A DNA stretch of 53,407 nt from Spirochaetia bacterium UBA6919 (GCA_002450905.1 DKAT01000036.1:1-53407), one strand, 5' to 3'; counted from the stretch's first letter, positions 27,226-36,326 are shown. The notes: a model not told the origin generated them from the sequence alone. Translations and numbers: made by a program.

Positions 27226-27873
27226 ATGAAAATATCAACTATGAAAAAAAGTTTAGTAATTATCCTATCCGTATTAATGCTTGTCGTCAGCTTCGAAGCC
27301 TATGCTGAAACAATAGGACAACAACGAAAAAGACATGCAAAGGAACTTCAATTACTAAGAATAAAACAAATTAAAGAAAGACAGATTCTCCTAAAAATGA
27401 AAAGAGGCAAAGTAAGATTTTGGAAAATTAAGAGGGCAGGAAAGTTTAGAGGCTGGAATCTCAGAAAGGAACGGATTGAAAGATACAATCTAATCAAACT
27501 TCAAATGAAGGAAAATGCACATTTCCGAAAGCAATACATTGATGCTGTAAGAAAAATTCAAAAACAAATGATTGAAGCAAGAAAAAATTATTTCAAACAA
27601 GTTAGAACTCTTGCTAACAAACATAAACAAGAACTTCTACAACTAAAATTAGAACAAGCCAAAAGAAGAATAGAAAAGAAAAAAGCCGATGAAGCCAAAG
27701 AAAAAGAGGCTCCTAAAGAAGCTACTGACACCAATGAACCTGAGATTATCAAAAAGAAACGGGAAGAATTAAAAAGTCTTGGTGGAACTCCAGCTGACAC
27801 TACTTCTACAAGTGACAAACCTGTAGAAACTAAATCTGAACCAAAATCGGATACCCCAAATCCTGAACAATAA
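27226..27873 (+). CDS. Secreted basic coiled-coil protein
   Basis: The product is 215 residues with a signal peptide (MKKSLVIILS to FEAYA, ending near residue 28). The mature part is one long helix, extremely rich in Lys, Arg, Gln and Glu (phrases such as RIKQIKERQILL and KAKRRIEKKKADEAKE), then a Pro/Thr/Ser/Lys-rich disordered tail ending PNPEQ. The GGAGG site lies five bases before the ATG. No known domain. The composition is strongly basic in the helix and mixed in the tail, so it might bind peptidoglycan or nucleic acid, or pair with the preceding VWA coiled-coil lipoprotein; none of these is demonstrated. Confidence 0.6.
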   Translation: MKISTMKKSLVIILSVLMLVVSFEAYAETIGQQRKRHAKELQLLRIKQIKERQILLKMKRGKVRFWKIKRAGKFRGWNLRKERIERYNLIKLQMKENAHFRKQYIDAVRKIQKQMIEARKNYFKQVRTLANKHKQELLQLKLEQAKRRIEKKKADEAKEKEAPKEATDTNEPEIIKKKREELKSLGGTPADTTSTSDKPVETKSEPKSDTPNPEQ

Positions 27874-27899
27874 TAAAAAAACTCATATTTTTTTGAGAA

Positions 27900-27933
27900 T
27901 TAAGTAAGAGTCCTCAATGGATTTCTTACTTAA
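27900..27933 (+). other. Hairpin in the gap between the coiled-coil and Rieske-fusion genes
   Basis: TTAAGTAAGAG (27900-27910) pairs with TTCTTACTTAA (27923-27933) through 11 positions (one G-U). The loop can add a TCC/GGA stem. There is only a weak AAAATTTT tract afterwards, so it may be a poor terminator, an attenuator or an mRNA-processing hairpin. It ends about 20 bases before the ribosome-binding site of the next gene. Confidence 0.45.
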
Positions 27934-27962
27934 ACTTCTCAATAAAATTTTAAAGGTATCAT

Positions 27963-28601
27963 ATGTCTAAAAGACTCGATTTCTTAGCTAAAGTAAGACC
28001 AGAAGCTGCAACCGCTTATTTGACTTTCCTAAAAGAATCAGGAAAACACTTGGATGACAAAACACGTTTTCTTATCTCTGTTGTCACAAAAGTAATTTCT
28101 GGTACCCATAGTGGTCTTAAACAATATGTCCCTCATGCTATACGAGCTGGTGCTACTGGACAGGAAATCATAGATGCCGTGCTCATGGCATTCCCTGCTG
28201 CTGGACTTACAAAAGTTCTTGATGCCTTTGCTGTTCTCCAGGAAATGAACCTCCCAGAACTTTCCATCGATAATCTCACAAAAGAATATCAATGGATAAA
28301 CATAGCCCCAATAAATGATTTTCAAATAAATACTATCACACCAAAGGAAATTGGGGGAAGAAAACTATTGATATATCGATATGAAGACAACAAATTCCAT
28401 GTCTATGATCAATGCTGTCCTCATCTTGGGAATAAATTACCAGCTAAAGCTGAGGGTACTATCCTTACCTGTCCTTCTCACAAATGGAAGTTTGATCTTG
28501 TCAGCGGAAACTGTATAGAAAAGGGAACTAGATCACTCCACCACTTTAAACATCGTATTGAAAACAACTTCCTACAGGTCGAATTAATCCCACTTAATTA
28601 A
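27963..28601 (+). CDS. Carboxymuconolactone-decarboxylase-like domain fused to a Rieske [2Fe-2S] domain
   Basis: The product is 212 residues. Residues 1-100 match the AhpD/CMD helical domain (DKTRFLISVVTKVISG, HAIRAGATGQEIIDAVLM, GLTKVLDAF). The catalytic CxxC of AhpD-type peroxidases is absent; the helix carries GTHSGLKQYVPH instead, keeping only the histidine (H58). Residues about 108-210 form a Rieske domain with complete cluster ligands: C152-P-H154 and C170-P-S-H173 with the normal 15-residue spacing. The order is CMD then Rieske. A TAAAGG site is six bases upstream. An electron-transfer role is supported for the Rieske half; the reaction of the CMD half is unknown. It could act with a partner oxidoreductase elsewhere. 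Confidence 0.8.
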   Translation: MSKRLDFLAKVRPEAATAYLTFLKESGKHLDDKTRFLISVVTKVISGTHSGLKQYVPHAIRAGATGQEIIDAVLMAFPAAGLTKVLDAFAVLQEMNLPELSIDNLTKEYQWINIAPINDFQINTITPKEIGGRKLLIYRYEDNKFHVYDQCCPHLGNKLPAKAEGTILTCPSHKWKFDLVSGNCIEKGTRSLHHFKHRIENNFLQVELIPLN

Positions 28602-28819
28602 ATTCTTAATCCTATAACCTCGGTTTAAAAGATTTTCTTATAATTTTAAAAAACTAAAAAAGATTCAAACTAAATACACTAATTTATTAATATTACTCTA
28701 AAATAAAATATTTCTTCGTATCTTTGGATAAAAAAACTTAATAACTTGAGATTTTTTTTCGAAAAATAGATAAGCACATTTTGTGAATACCTACTTTATA
28801 TCTTCAATGAGAGAATAAC

Positions 28820-30196
28820 ATGAATCGTATATTTTTCGCCATAATACTTACTTTAATCATAAGCTCCCTGGCATACTCTATTCCAGACGTAGAAAACGAT
28901 GGGTATTTCGGTAGAATTACTTATTCAAGATATAAACAAAGACTTCGATTCAATATTCACCGTTATAATAATGAAAAACAGAAATCTCGAGAAGAAATAT
29001 ATGACTCAGAAGGATATCTTGTTAAATATAAAACATTTGAATACGACCCCCAAAACTTATTGAAAATGGAAACAGAATACAATAATGAGCAGAAGTTAAC
29101 AAAAAAAATCACTTATAATTACAATAAAAACGGACGTGAATACTTAAGAACTATCTCTCGACCCGAAAAACCTGATCTTTATGTTGAAAGTCAATATATA
29201 TACCACAGAAATCGAATCTTATATCATCTTCAAAAATATTTCTACGATAAAGATAATTTTAACAGAAAAACATTAATTAAAAAAACTGTATATACATATA
29301 ATAATAATAGCGAAAAACTTGTTGAACACTACCGTAAAGAATCATCAGAACATTCTGGTAAGTTTATTTTTAAATCTGCCCAGATTTACAAATATAATGG
29401 CCAGGGTCGTATATCTGGTATCCTTGTACTCAATAGTAACCGATATCCCGTTAATTACATGGAATATATATATAACGAAAATAATAAAATTGCTAAAATA
29501 AATATCTTCAAAACCAAATTAAAATACAGACGATGGAATAGAAGTTACCCAAAACTCTCTCAACTAAAATTTTCTATTAAACATTCAATCTTCTACTCTT
29601 ATGAAATAAATGACAAACGATTTTCTGGTGTAAAACAACTTAAACTAAAATATGAAGAAATAATCAAAGATGATAAGAAAGATGATTCTAAACAAGACAC
29701 CATAATTAAAAAAGATAACGATAATACAACTATCATCATTAAACCAGATTCTGATATAAATACTGATAAAAAAAATGACAAGAAAGATGAAAAAAAGGAT
29801 GAGAAATCAGTAGATTCAACAAAAACAATTGATAATCCATTAGATAAAAATAAAAAAGACGATAAAAAAACTGATGTGGATAATAAAGTGGATGTAAAAA
29901 AAGATGATACTGAAAAAAATAATGATGATAAGGATGATCCCGACAAAACCGATGATGATAAAATAGATAATAGCACAAAAGAAGACACTGATGATAATAA
30001 AGATGATTCCGACGAGGACGAGGACGAGGACGAAGATGATAATAAAATCGATTCATCTGATGATGATAATTCATCAAAAAAAGATTTAGATAAAAAAGAC
30101 GAGTCTAAAGATGAGGATGATAACGAGGATGATACAGATAATACAACAAAAGAATCCGATAAGAATAATATCTCTGACAACAAAGATGATGAATGA
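28820..30196 (+). CDS. Secreted YD-repeat-like protein with long Asp/Lys-rich tail
   Basis: The product is 458 residues with a signal peptide (MNRIFFAIILTLIISSLAYS). Residues about 25-260 contain repeated Tyr/Asn/Gly motifs such as YDSEGYLVKYK, YNKNGREYLR, YKYNGQGRIS and YIYNENNKIAK, which resemble RHS/YD-type beta repeats. From about residue 275 the protein is low-complexity, almost only Asp, Lys, Asn, Ser, Thr and Glu, ending DNKDDE, so it is strongly acidic and disordered and might bind cations. The DNA of the tail has a GACGAG hexanucleotide repeated three times with a fourth near-copy, prone to slippage. No ribosome-binding site is obvious. Family unknown. Confidence 0.6.
   Translation: MNRIFFAIILTLIISSLAYSIPDVENDGYFGRITYSRYKQRLRFNIHRYNNEKQKSREEIYDSEGYLVKYKTFEYDPQNLLKMETEYNNEQKLTKKITYNYNKNGREYLRTISRPEKPDLYVESQYIYHRNRILYHLQKYFYDKDNFNRKTLIKKTVYTYNNNSEKLVEHYRKESSEHSGKFIFKSAQIYKYNGQGRISGILVLNSNRYPVNYMEYIYNENNKIAKINIFKTKLKYRRWNRSYPKLSQLKFSIKHSIFYSYEINDKRFSGVKQLKLKYEEIIKDDKKDDSKQDTIIKKDNDNTTIIIKPDSDINTDKKNDKKDEKKDEKSVDSTKTIDNPLDKNKKDDKKTDVDNKVDVKKDDTEKNNDDKDDPDKTDDDKIDNSTKEDTDDNKDDSDEDEDEDEDDNKIDSSDDDNSSKKDLDKKDESKDEDDNEDDTDNTTKESDKNNISDNKDDE
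30011..30034 (+). repeat. Hexanucleotide microsatellite inside the acidic tail
   Basis: Three units of GACGAG and one GACGAA, coding for repeated Asp-Glu, inside the acidic C-terminal tail of the preceding gene. Length changes in multiples of six would keep the frame. Confidence 0.8.
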
Positions 30197-30262
30197 CAAC
30201 CAGAAAATAATCCCAATAAAATTATATAGAATCACTAAGTATTGCAAAAAATAATTTTTCCT

Positions 30263-30290
30263 TTGAATTTCATTTAATATTCATTATATT
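30263..30290 (+). promoter_or_regulatory. Putative gcvPA promoter
   Basis: TTGAAT (30263-30268) and TATATT (30285-30290) are 16 bases apart. A transcript starting near 30297 would have a short leader before the ATG at 30332. Confidence 0.4.
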
Positions 30291-30331
30291 ATTCCTCCAT
30301 ATTAAATAATTTATATTTTTTGAAGGAAATC

Positions 30332-31672
30332 ATGAAATATTCCCCCCATACCGAAAATGACATCAATTTAATGTTAAAAACTATTGGTTTAAATAATCTT
30401 GAAGAACTCTTTCAGAATCTCCCTGAACAAATTAAAAATATCCCAAAAGATGATCCCATAAAGGGAATGACAGAACTAGAAATTAAAAAACATTTTATTG
30501 AACTGGCTAATCAAAATAAATCTTTTTCGCAATACCCTGTTTTCCTTGGTGGTGGTGTCTATGATCACTTTATCCCATCAGCCGTAGATGCTCTATCATC
30601 TCGCGGTGAATTCGCAACAGCATATACACCCTATCAAGCTGAAGCAAGTCAGGGAGAACTCCAGGCCATTATGGAATATCAAACTGCAATTTCTCGTTTA
30701 ACAAGTATGGATATTTCAAACGCATCTTTATATGATGGTAGCTCCGCACTGGCAGAAGCTATTTTAATGGCTGTTGAACTTACGGGGCGTAAAAAAGTCC
30801 TCCTCTCCTCTACGATTCATCCAGAGTGGCTTGAAGTTGTGAACACATATATCTATGGACAAGATATTCAAATAACTTTTATAGATCAAAGTGAAGGTGA
30901 AACAGATTTTCAGGATATGGCAAATAAATTGTCCCCAGAAATAGCTTGTGTTTGCATCCAATCTCCCAATTTCTATGGTATTATCGAAAATTATAAAGAA
31001 ATTAAAAATACCCTGTTAAAGAATAATATACTATTAGTAGTAGCCACATATCCCTTTTCTCTTGGATTTCTTGAATCCCCAGGTAATATGGGTGCTGATA
31101 TCGTTGTAGGGGATGGGCAATCTATTGGTAATTATGTAAGTTTTGGAGGACCTCATTTCGGATTCCTTTCCTGTAAAGAAGAATATATCAGAAAATTACC
31201 AGGACGTATTGTGGGAATAACCTCAGATCATTCTCAGCATATGGGATTTTGCTTAACCTTCCAGACAAGAGAACAACATATCCGACGAGAGAAAGCTACT
31301 TCAAATATTTGTTCAAACCATGCTTTAATGGCCCTTCGTAGTATAATTTATCTTTCTCTGCTTGGAGATGAGGGCTTAAAGGAAGCTGCTTCCCTGTGTT
31401 ATCATAAGGCACATTATCTTCAAAAAAAAATAAACGAACTAAATTCCTTTAAATTAAAATACAACAAACCATTTTTTAATGAATTTCTTATTGAAACAAG
31501 AATTGATGCCAATATAATCAATAAATCCCTATTCAATGAAGGATTTATCGGTGGTTTATGCCTTAGTCGTTTTGATGAATCAAAGAGTAATCAATTATTA
31601 ATTGCTGTGACTGAGAAGAGAACAAAGAACGAAATGGATCGATTTGTAAAGGTATTACAAAAATTTAATTAA
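30332..31672 (+). CDS. gcvPA: Glycine dehydrogenase (decarboxylating) subunit 1
   Basis: The product is 446 residues, the usual length of the N-terminal half of split glycine dehydrogenase. The start MKYSPHTENDINLML is the family N-terminus; an in-frame TTG at 30320 would add four residues. Recognisable segments include FLGGGVYDHFIPSAVD, FATAYTPYQAEASQGELQA, DGSSALAEAILMA, and VGDGQSIGNYVSFGGPHFG. With subunit 2 (GcvPB, which holds the PLP lysine) it releases CO2 from glycine and loads aminomethyl onto GcvH. gcvPB, gcvH and gcvT are not adjacent, unlike the common gcvT-H-PA-PB order. sucC follows 118 bp later. Confidence 0.95.
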   Translation: MKYSPHTENDINLMLKTIGLNNLEELFQNLPEQIKNIPKDDPIKGMTELEIKKHFIELANQNKSFSQYPVFLGGGVYDHFIPSAVDALSSRGEFATAYTPYQAEASQGELQAIMEYQTAISRLTSMDISNASLYDGSSALAEAILMAVELTGRKKVLLSSTIHPEWLEVVNTYIYGQDIQITFIDQSEGETDFQDMANKLSPEIACVCIQSPNFYGIIENYKEIKNTLLKNNILLVVATYPFSLGFLESPGNMGADIVVGDGQSIGNYVSFGGPHFGFLSCKEEYIRKLPGRIVGITSDHSQHMGFCLTFQTREQHIRREKATSNICSNHALMALRSIIYLSLLGDEGLKEAASLCYHKAHYLQKKINELNSFKLKYNKPFFNEFLIETRIDANIINKSLFNEGFIGGLCLSRFDESKSNQLLIAVTEKRTKNEMDRFVKVLQKFN

Positions 31673-31790
31673 CATCTTATTAAAAATTGTTATATTTTCT
31701 TCATAATTAATTCACGTATCAATTTTCTGAACTTTGATATTATAATTATAACATTAATTGAATATTATATAATATATAAGGAGATCATCT

Positions 31791-32927
31791 GTGAAAATCC
31801 ATGAGTATCAGGCAAAAGAAATCTTTGAACAATACAATATCCCAACTCCAAAGGGGAAAGTAGCGTCTACCCCTGACGAAGTTTATCAAATAGCAAAAGA
31901 AATTGGAAAAAAAGTCGTCGTCAAAGCTCAGGTCCATGTAGGTGGACGGGGTAAAGCAGGTGGTGTAAAACTCGCTGATACTCCTGAACAAGCAAAAGAT
32001 GTCGCTACTAAGATTCTAGGAATGGATATAAAAGGATTAACTGTAAAAAAAGTCCTTGTGGTAGAAGCTGTTGAAATTCAAAAAGAGCTATATCTTGGAC
32101 TTATCTTGGATCGTGGCCCCAAAAAGGTCACTATCATGGTGAGTGAAGCAGGGGGAATGGATATTGAGGAAGTTGCTGCAAAGACTCCAGAAAAGATTTT
32201 AAAAGCAAGTATTGACCCCCTCCTCGGTGTAAAAGGTTTTCAGGCATCGCGTCTTTTTATGGATATCTTTAAAGACAAAGAACAATATAAAACAGCTCTT
32301 TCTGTTACTCAGAAATTATATCAGATATTTATGGATAAGGATTGCTCACTGGTAGAGATTAATCCATTCGCAATTTTAAAAGATGGCAGAATTATTGCAG
32401 CTGATGCAAAAATTAATTTTGATGATAATGCTCTGGAAAAACATCAGGATATTCAAAAACTCATGGATCTTGATGCAGTCGATAAAAATGAACTGGAAGC
32501 CAATGAATATGGTTTGTCTTTCGTTCAATTAGATGGAAATGTAGGCTGTATTGTAAATGGAGCAGGACTTGCAATGGCTACAATGGATGGCGTCAAGCTC
32601 TACAAAGGAGAACCAGCTAATTTCCTTGATGTTGGTGGTAGTTCAAATCCTCAGAAAGTTGTTAAAGCCCTTGAAATCATTATGTCAAATCCAAAGGTAA
32701 AATCTATATTATTTAATATTTTCGGCGGAATCACCCGATGTGATGACATTGCTACGGGAATCATTGACGCCCTAAATAAAATTAATATCCCTGTCCCAAT
32801 TGTTGTACGCCTGACTGGAACAAATGAAGAAATAGCTAGAGATATACTTAATAAGTCTGGTAAAGATCTTATACCTGCAACAACAATGGATGAAGCAGTT
32901 AAAAAGGCTGTTGAATTAGCAAAGTAA
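31791..32927 (+). CDS. sucC: Succinate-CoA ligase beta subunit
   Basis: The product is 378 residues from a GTG start, seven bases after AAGGAG. The N-terminus MKIHEYQAKEIFEQYNIP is canonical. The ATP-grasp region has VVKAQVHVGGRGKAGGVKL, EINPFAILKDG, and AADAKINFDDNA. The CoA-ligase part has GAGLAMATMDGVKL, FLDVGGSSNP and NIFGGITRCDDIA. With SucD it makes succinyl-CoA and ATP/ADP interconversion in the TCA cycle. sucD usually follows immediately; here a minus-strand permease gene follows 16 bp after the stop. So the alpha subunit must be encoded elsewhere. Pairing with gcvPA as neighbours has no obvious meaning. Confidence 0.95.
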   Translation: MKIHEYQAKEIFEQYNIPTPKGKVASTPDEVYQIAKEIGKKVVVKAQVHVGGRGKAGGVKLADTPEQAKDVATKILGMDIKGLTVKKVLVVEAVEIQKELYLGLILDRGPKKVTIMVSEAGGMDIEEVAAKTPEKILKASIDPLLGVKGFQASRLFMDIFKDKEQYKTALSVTQKLYQIFMDKDCSLVEINPFAILKDGRIIAADAKINFDDNALEKHQDIQKLMDLDAVDKNELEANEYGLSFVQLDGNVGCIVNGAGLAMATMDGVKLYKGEPANFLDVGGSSNPQKVVKALEIIMSNPKVKSILFNIFGGITRCDDIATGIIDALNKINIPVPIVVRLTGTNEEIARDILNKSGKDLIPATTMDEAVKKAVELAK

Positions 32928-32943
32928 TTTATTTTACTTCTAA

Positions 32944-33909
32944 TTAATACTTGCTTAATTTGATTCTTGGATCAATAATACTATAAAAAATATCCGCTAT
33001 AATATTAAACAAAAGTGTGAGTAGAGCAAGTATTAGAAAGGATACTAATGCCATGTCTCTATCCTTCTCAATAATAGAATGATAAAGTAATTGTCCCATA
33101 CCGGGAATTGAGAATATCTGCTCTGTAATCAACGCTCCACTCACTAGAAAAGGAAGAGATAATGTTAAAATTGTTATTAAGGGGATCAGTGCATTTCTAA
33201 AAGCATGTTTAAATATAACTATCTCTTCAGATAATCCTTTTGCCTTGGCTGTCCTGATATATTCAAGATTCAGTATTTCAAGAAAACTCCCTCGCATATA
33301 TCTTACCCAACTCCCTGTTCCATGAATAGATAACACGAATACTGGTAAAATAAAATATTTTAATTGGTCTAGTATCGAATCTACATTAATCGTTTGAATC
33401 CCGCTGGAAGGAAGTATCTGTAATTTTAGAGAAAAAATATATATTCCAACTAAACCTATCCAAAAAGTAGGTAAAGAAATCCCTAAAAATACAAGAATAT
33501 TTACAAAATAATCAAAGCGGGAGTATTGATAAACAGCAGTAAATATCCCGATGGGTATGGCTACAAGCAGACTCAGCATAATAACAGGGATAGTTAATTT
33601 TAAAGTTGTGAGGATCCTCGCTGGAATTAATTGAGAAATTTCAATCTGATAATTTTTTGATCGCCCAAACTCACCCTGAACCAATCTAAACATGGATAGG
33701 AAATATTGTATGATGAGCGGTTTATCAAGTCCATGAAATTCTTTATACCTCTGAATTTCTTTTTCCGTAGGTTTAGCACCGGGATTTTCCAGTAAAAATT
33801 GTGTAACAACATCACCAGGCATCAATTGGATCAGCATAAATATAATGATTGAAAGAAAAAACAAAACTATAACGGATTGTAAAAGTCTTTTTAGAATATA
33901 TTGAATCAT
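32944..33909 (-). CDS. ABC transporter permease, DppB/OppB type
   Basis: The product is 321 residues with six spans. The N-terminus YILKRLLQSVIVLFFLSII and LMPGDVV, the GLDKPLIIQYF segment, and the EAA-type coupling loop (EYIRTAKAKGLSEEIVIFKHAFRNAL) identify it as the first permease of a dipeptide/oligopeptide/nickel-type importer. The ending FYSIIDPRIKL is typical. The partner permease (OppC type), ATPases and binding protein are not next to it: on the 5' side is a divergent unrelated gene. It converges on sucC. It may serve a transporter encoded elsewhere, or be a remnant of a broken operon; the protein itself looks intact. Confidence 0.9.
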   Translation of the reverse strand: MIQYILKRLLQSVIVLFFLSIIIFMLIQLMPGDVVTQFLLENPGAKPTEKEIQRYKEFHGLDKPLIIQYFLSMFRLVQGEFGRSKNYQIEISQLIPARILTTLKLTIPVIMLSLLVAIPIGIFTAVYQYSRFDYFVNILVFLGISLPTFWIGLVGIYIFSLKLQILPSSGIQTINVDSILDQLKYFILPVFVLSIHGTGSWVRYMRGSFLEILNLEYIRTAKAKGLSEEIVIFKHAFRNALIPLITILTLSLPFLVSGALITEQIFSIPGMGQLLYHSIIEKDRDMALVSFLILALLTLLFNIIADIFYSIIDPRIKLSKY

Positions 33910-34106
33910 TTCTCTGTAGAATATATTATTTTTATATTATTTTGACAAATGATTTGTATTAAATGATTCTGATGAATTAAAAATTATTTGATATGTTTCA
34001 ATTTCAATTCACTATTTTCCGAAAAAATACTAAGGTATATTGAAACTTTCAAATTATTTCTCAATACTACCAAAAATAATTTAAAATTAATAAAATCGAG
34101 CGATTT

Positions 34107-36326
34107 ATGAAAAAATCCATTCTTCTGATGATTCTAATTATAGGGATATCTTTCCAATTTCTTTTTTCAAATATAGGATACACTCAAAGTATAGCTGTAT
34201 TGCCTGTTCAAGTAAGTAATTCTATAATAAATCCCAATGCAAATCAAACAGGTATTACTCAATTGATGATAAATCAATTCCTAATTTCAGGTATTGATAC
34301 AATACCCTATGATGTAATTAAAAATAAACTGCAAGTATATAAAAAAATAAATAATAATACCATATTATCAGACCCAGTAATAAGAAATAAAAAATATCTT
34401 TTAGTCACAGAATTAGAAAAGTTTGGACAAAAATATATACTGAACTACAAGCTTATCCACATTTCCAATGGAAAAATAATTTATGAAGGAAATACTAGTC
34501 ATTTTTCCCCGGAAATTGATAATATCACACCTTTTTTTAACTGGAAAAAGTTTAATAAATTAAATAAATTAGAATTAACAGATCCTGAGGTTTTCAAATT
34601 AACAAACAATGTATGCAGTCAGATAATTTCAATAATCGAACAAAAAAAATATATTAAAACACAGAAAAAAAATAGACAACGCCTTGAAATAATGTTTGTT
34701 ATCAGTTCTATAACTTCTGCTAAAGACGAAATCCAATCTTTAATTGATAATATTGACAATTTAGTTCAGAATATCCGATCAAGGAATCTCCAATTAGATG
34801 TGTATGTCAGTGTTGTTGATCATAAAAATCTTTATAGCCAGGAATACAACAAATTCCTCCCATTTACAAATGATATGTCAAAAGTCATCAAATATTTAGA
34901 ACAGTTAACCTTTACTCGAAGTAATCAGATCATCGATTATAGGGAATCTATTCACTCGGGTTTAAATAAAAATATCTGGTCTTCTTCTCAAAAAAATGTT
35001 AAACTCTTATTCTTTCTCACCGACAAACCAATTAATTATCAACAGGTTACATCGCCAACAAATCGATCAATTATACTTCCACTTCAAATCCATTCATCGG
35101 TAAGAAAAAAGGACTTTACTCAAAATAATAATCTATATGATCTGATATATAACGGAGGATTTCATTATCAACTCATTGACAAAATAAATATGGTATCCTC
35201 AAATTCAATAATATCAAGGGACCAGCAAAAAAAAGTTAATCTACAAGATATTACAAACATTAGATATTTTCTCAAACAACACATTAATTCAAAATCTATA
35301 GATTACGCCATCTATAATCAAATCAAACGGATTAATAATAATTATTATTTTATTTGCCAGATCTATGATACAAAAAATTATAATTTGTTATTTAACTGGA
35401 TAGAAGCGATATCAAATGATAATCCGGCTAGGTATATCAATTCAATAGGAGATGAAATTTACCAATTTTATAATTCTAAAAAAATAAATGAAAATAATAT
35501 TGTATATAATAAACGTATTCCCAATATTCAGCAGCTCATTAATTTGGCAAAATTAAAAAATATCCATGTATACACAATTGGTTTTAGTGGAATCAATTCT
35601 ATATCAAAAAGAAAATTAAAAATAGCTTCCAAACAACTGGGGGGAGATTATATCCCACTAAGGTATCATTATACAGGAGTTTTAAAGGGTAATAAATTAG
35701 CCCATTTCGTATATTTTAATGAAACTCTCTACCAATCCACAATAATTGATCCGACATTTTATAATCCATACTTATATTTTAAAAATCTGAATGATCTTTC
35801 TCTTGGATCGCCAATAAATACCGTTGAATCAAGTATGAAATTTCTGGTATCCCAGGGATTATTAATCAAAAAAAATACGTTGATAAAAAATCAAATTCAT
35901 AATAATTTGAGATATACATTAGAAAATGTTATTAAAAATTATGTTGATATTAAAACATTTAAATATATTCTTTGGTTTCAAAGCGGGAACTATCGACTGC
36001 CGATTCCCCTTGATAATCAGCAATATCAAAAAATTAAATCTCTCAAAGGGCAATTTTATATGGCTATTAATATTTTACCAACAAATCCATATAATGTTAA
36101 ATTCCGTGAAAATAACCGATTAATTCATAAAAGAATTTATTTTAAATTATTCCAAAACGATATTAAATTCATCCCTGAAAATCAAAAAAACTACCTGGCT
36201 AATTTTTTAATGAAATCAATCAATATTTTAAATCAAAATCCTAATTATTATAGCCAAAAAGGATTATCCTCGAAACACTTTTGGTATATCAAGGGGACAA
36301 TTGAAAAAATTCACGAATTAGAATAG
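34107..36326 (+). CDS. Large secreted protein with a degenerate VWA domain
   Basis: The product is 739 residues with a signal peptide (MKKSILLMILIIGISF to GYTQ). Residues about 28-130 (SIAVLPVQVSN, TQLMINQFLISGI, YLLVTELEKFG) look like the TolB/CsgG-type N-terminal fold. A VWA-like core begins at LEIMFVISSITSAKDEIQ (about residue 194) with LDVYVSVVDH and NVKLLFFLTDKPI, but the metal-site DxSxS is replaced by SxIxS at residues 200-204. The closing part, NIHVYTIGFSGINSISKRKLK, occurs near residue 490, so about 150 residues are inserted within the domain. The C-terminal 200 residues are unknown. No ribosome-binding site is clear. A periplasmic protein-protein role is an inference. Confidence 0.6.
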   Translation: MKKSILLMILIIGISFQFLFSNIGYTQSIAVLPVQVSNSIINPNANQTGITQLMINQFLISGIDTIPYDVIKNKLQVYKKINNNTILSDPVIRNKKYLLVTELEKFGQKYILNYKLIHISNGKIIYEGNTSHFSPEIDNITPFFNWKKFNKLNKLELTDPEVFKLTNNVCSQIISIIEQKKYIKTQKKNRQRLEIMFVISSITSAKDEIQSLIDNIDNLVQNIRSRNLQLDVYVSVVDHKNLYSQEYNKFLPFTNDMSKVIKYLEQLTFTRSNQIIDYRESIHSGLNKNIWSSSQKNVKLLFFLTDKPINYQQVTSPTNRSIILPLQIHSSVRKKDFTQNNNLYDLIYNGGFHYQLIDKINMVSSNSIISRDQQKKVNLQDITNIRYFLKQHINSKSIDYAIYNQIKRINNNYYFICQIYDTKNYNLLFNWIEAISNDNPARYINSIGDEIYQFYNSKKINENNIVYNKRIPNIQQLINLAKLKNIHVYTIGFSGINSISKRKLKIASKQLGGDYIPLRYHYTGVLKGNKLAHFVYFNETLYQSTIIDPTFYNPYLYFKNLNDLSLGSPINTVESSMKFLVSQGLLIKKNTLIKNQIHNNLRYTLENVIKNYVDIKTFKYILWFQSGNYRLPIPLDNQQYQKIKSLKGQFYMAINILPTNPYNVKFRENNRLIHKRIYFKLFQNDIKFIPENQKNYLANFLMKSINILNQNPNYYSQKGLSSKHFWYIKGTIEKIHELE

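Noticed and set aside
29599..30216. 205-codon Ser/Leu-rich minus-strand frame opposite the acidic tail
   Set aside because: It is the reverse complement of the Asp/Lys repeat tract, with no ribosome-binding site; a shadow of the real gene.
32922..32939. AAGTAA/TTACTT hairpin at the end of sucC
   Set aside because: Six AT-rich pairs with no T-run; too weak to call a terminator.
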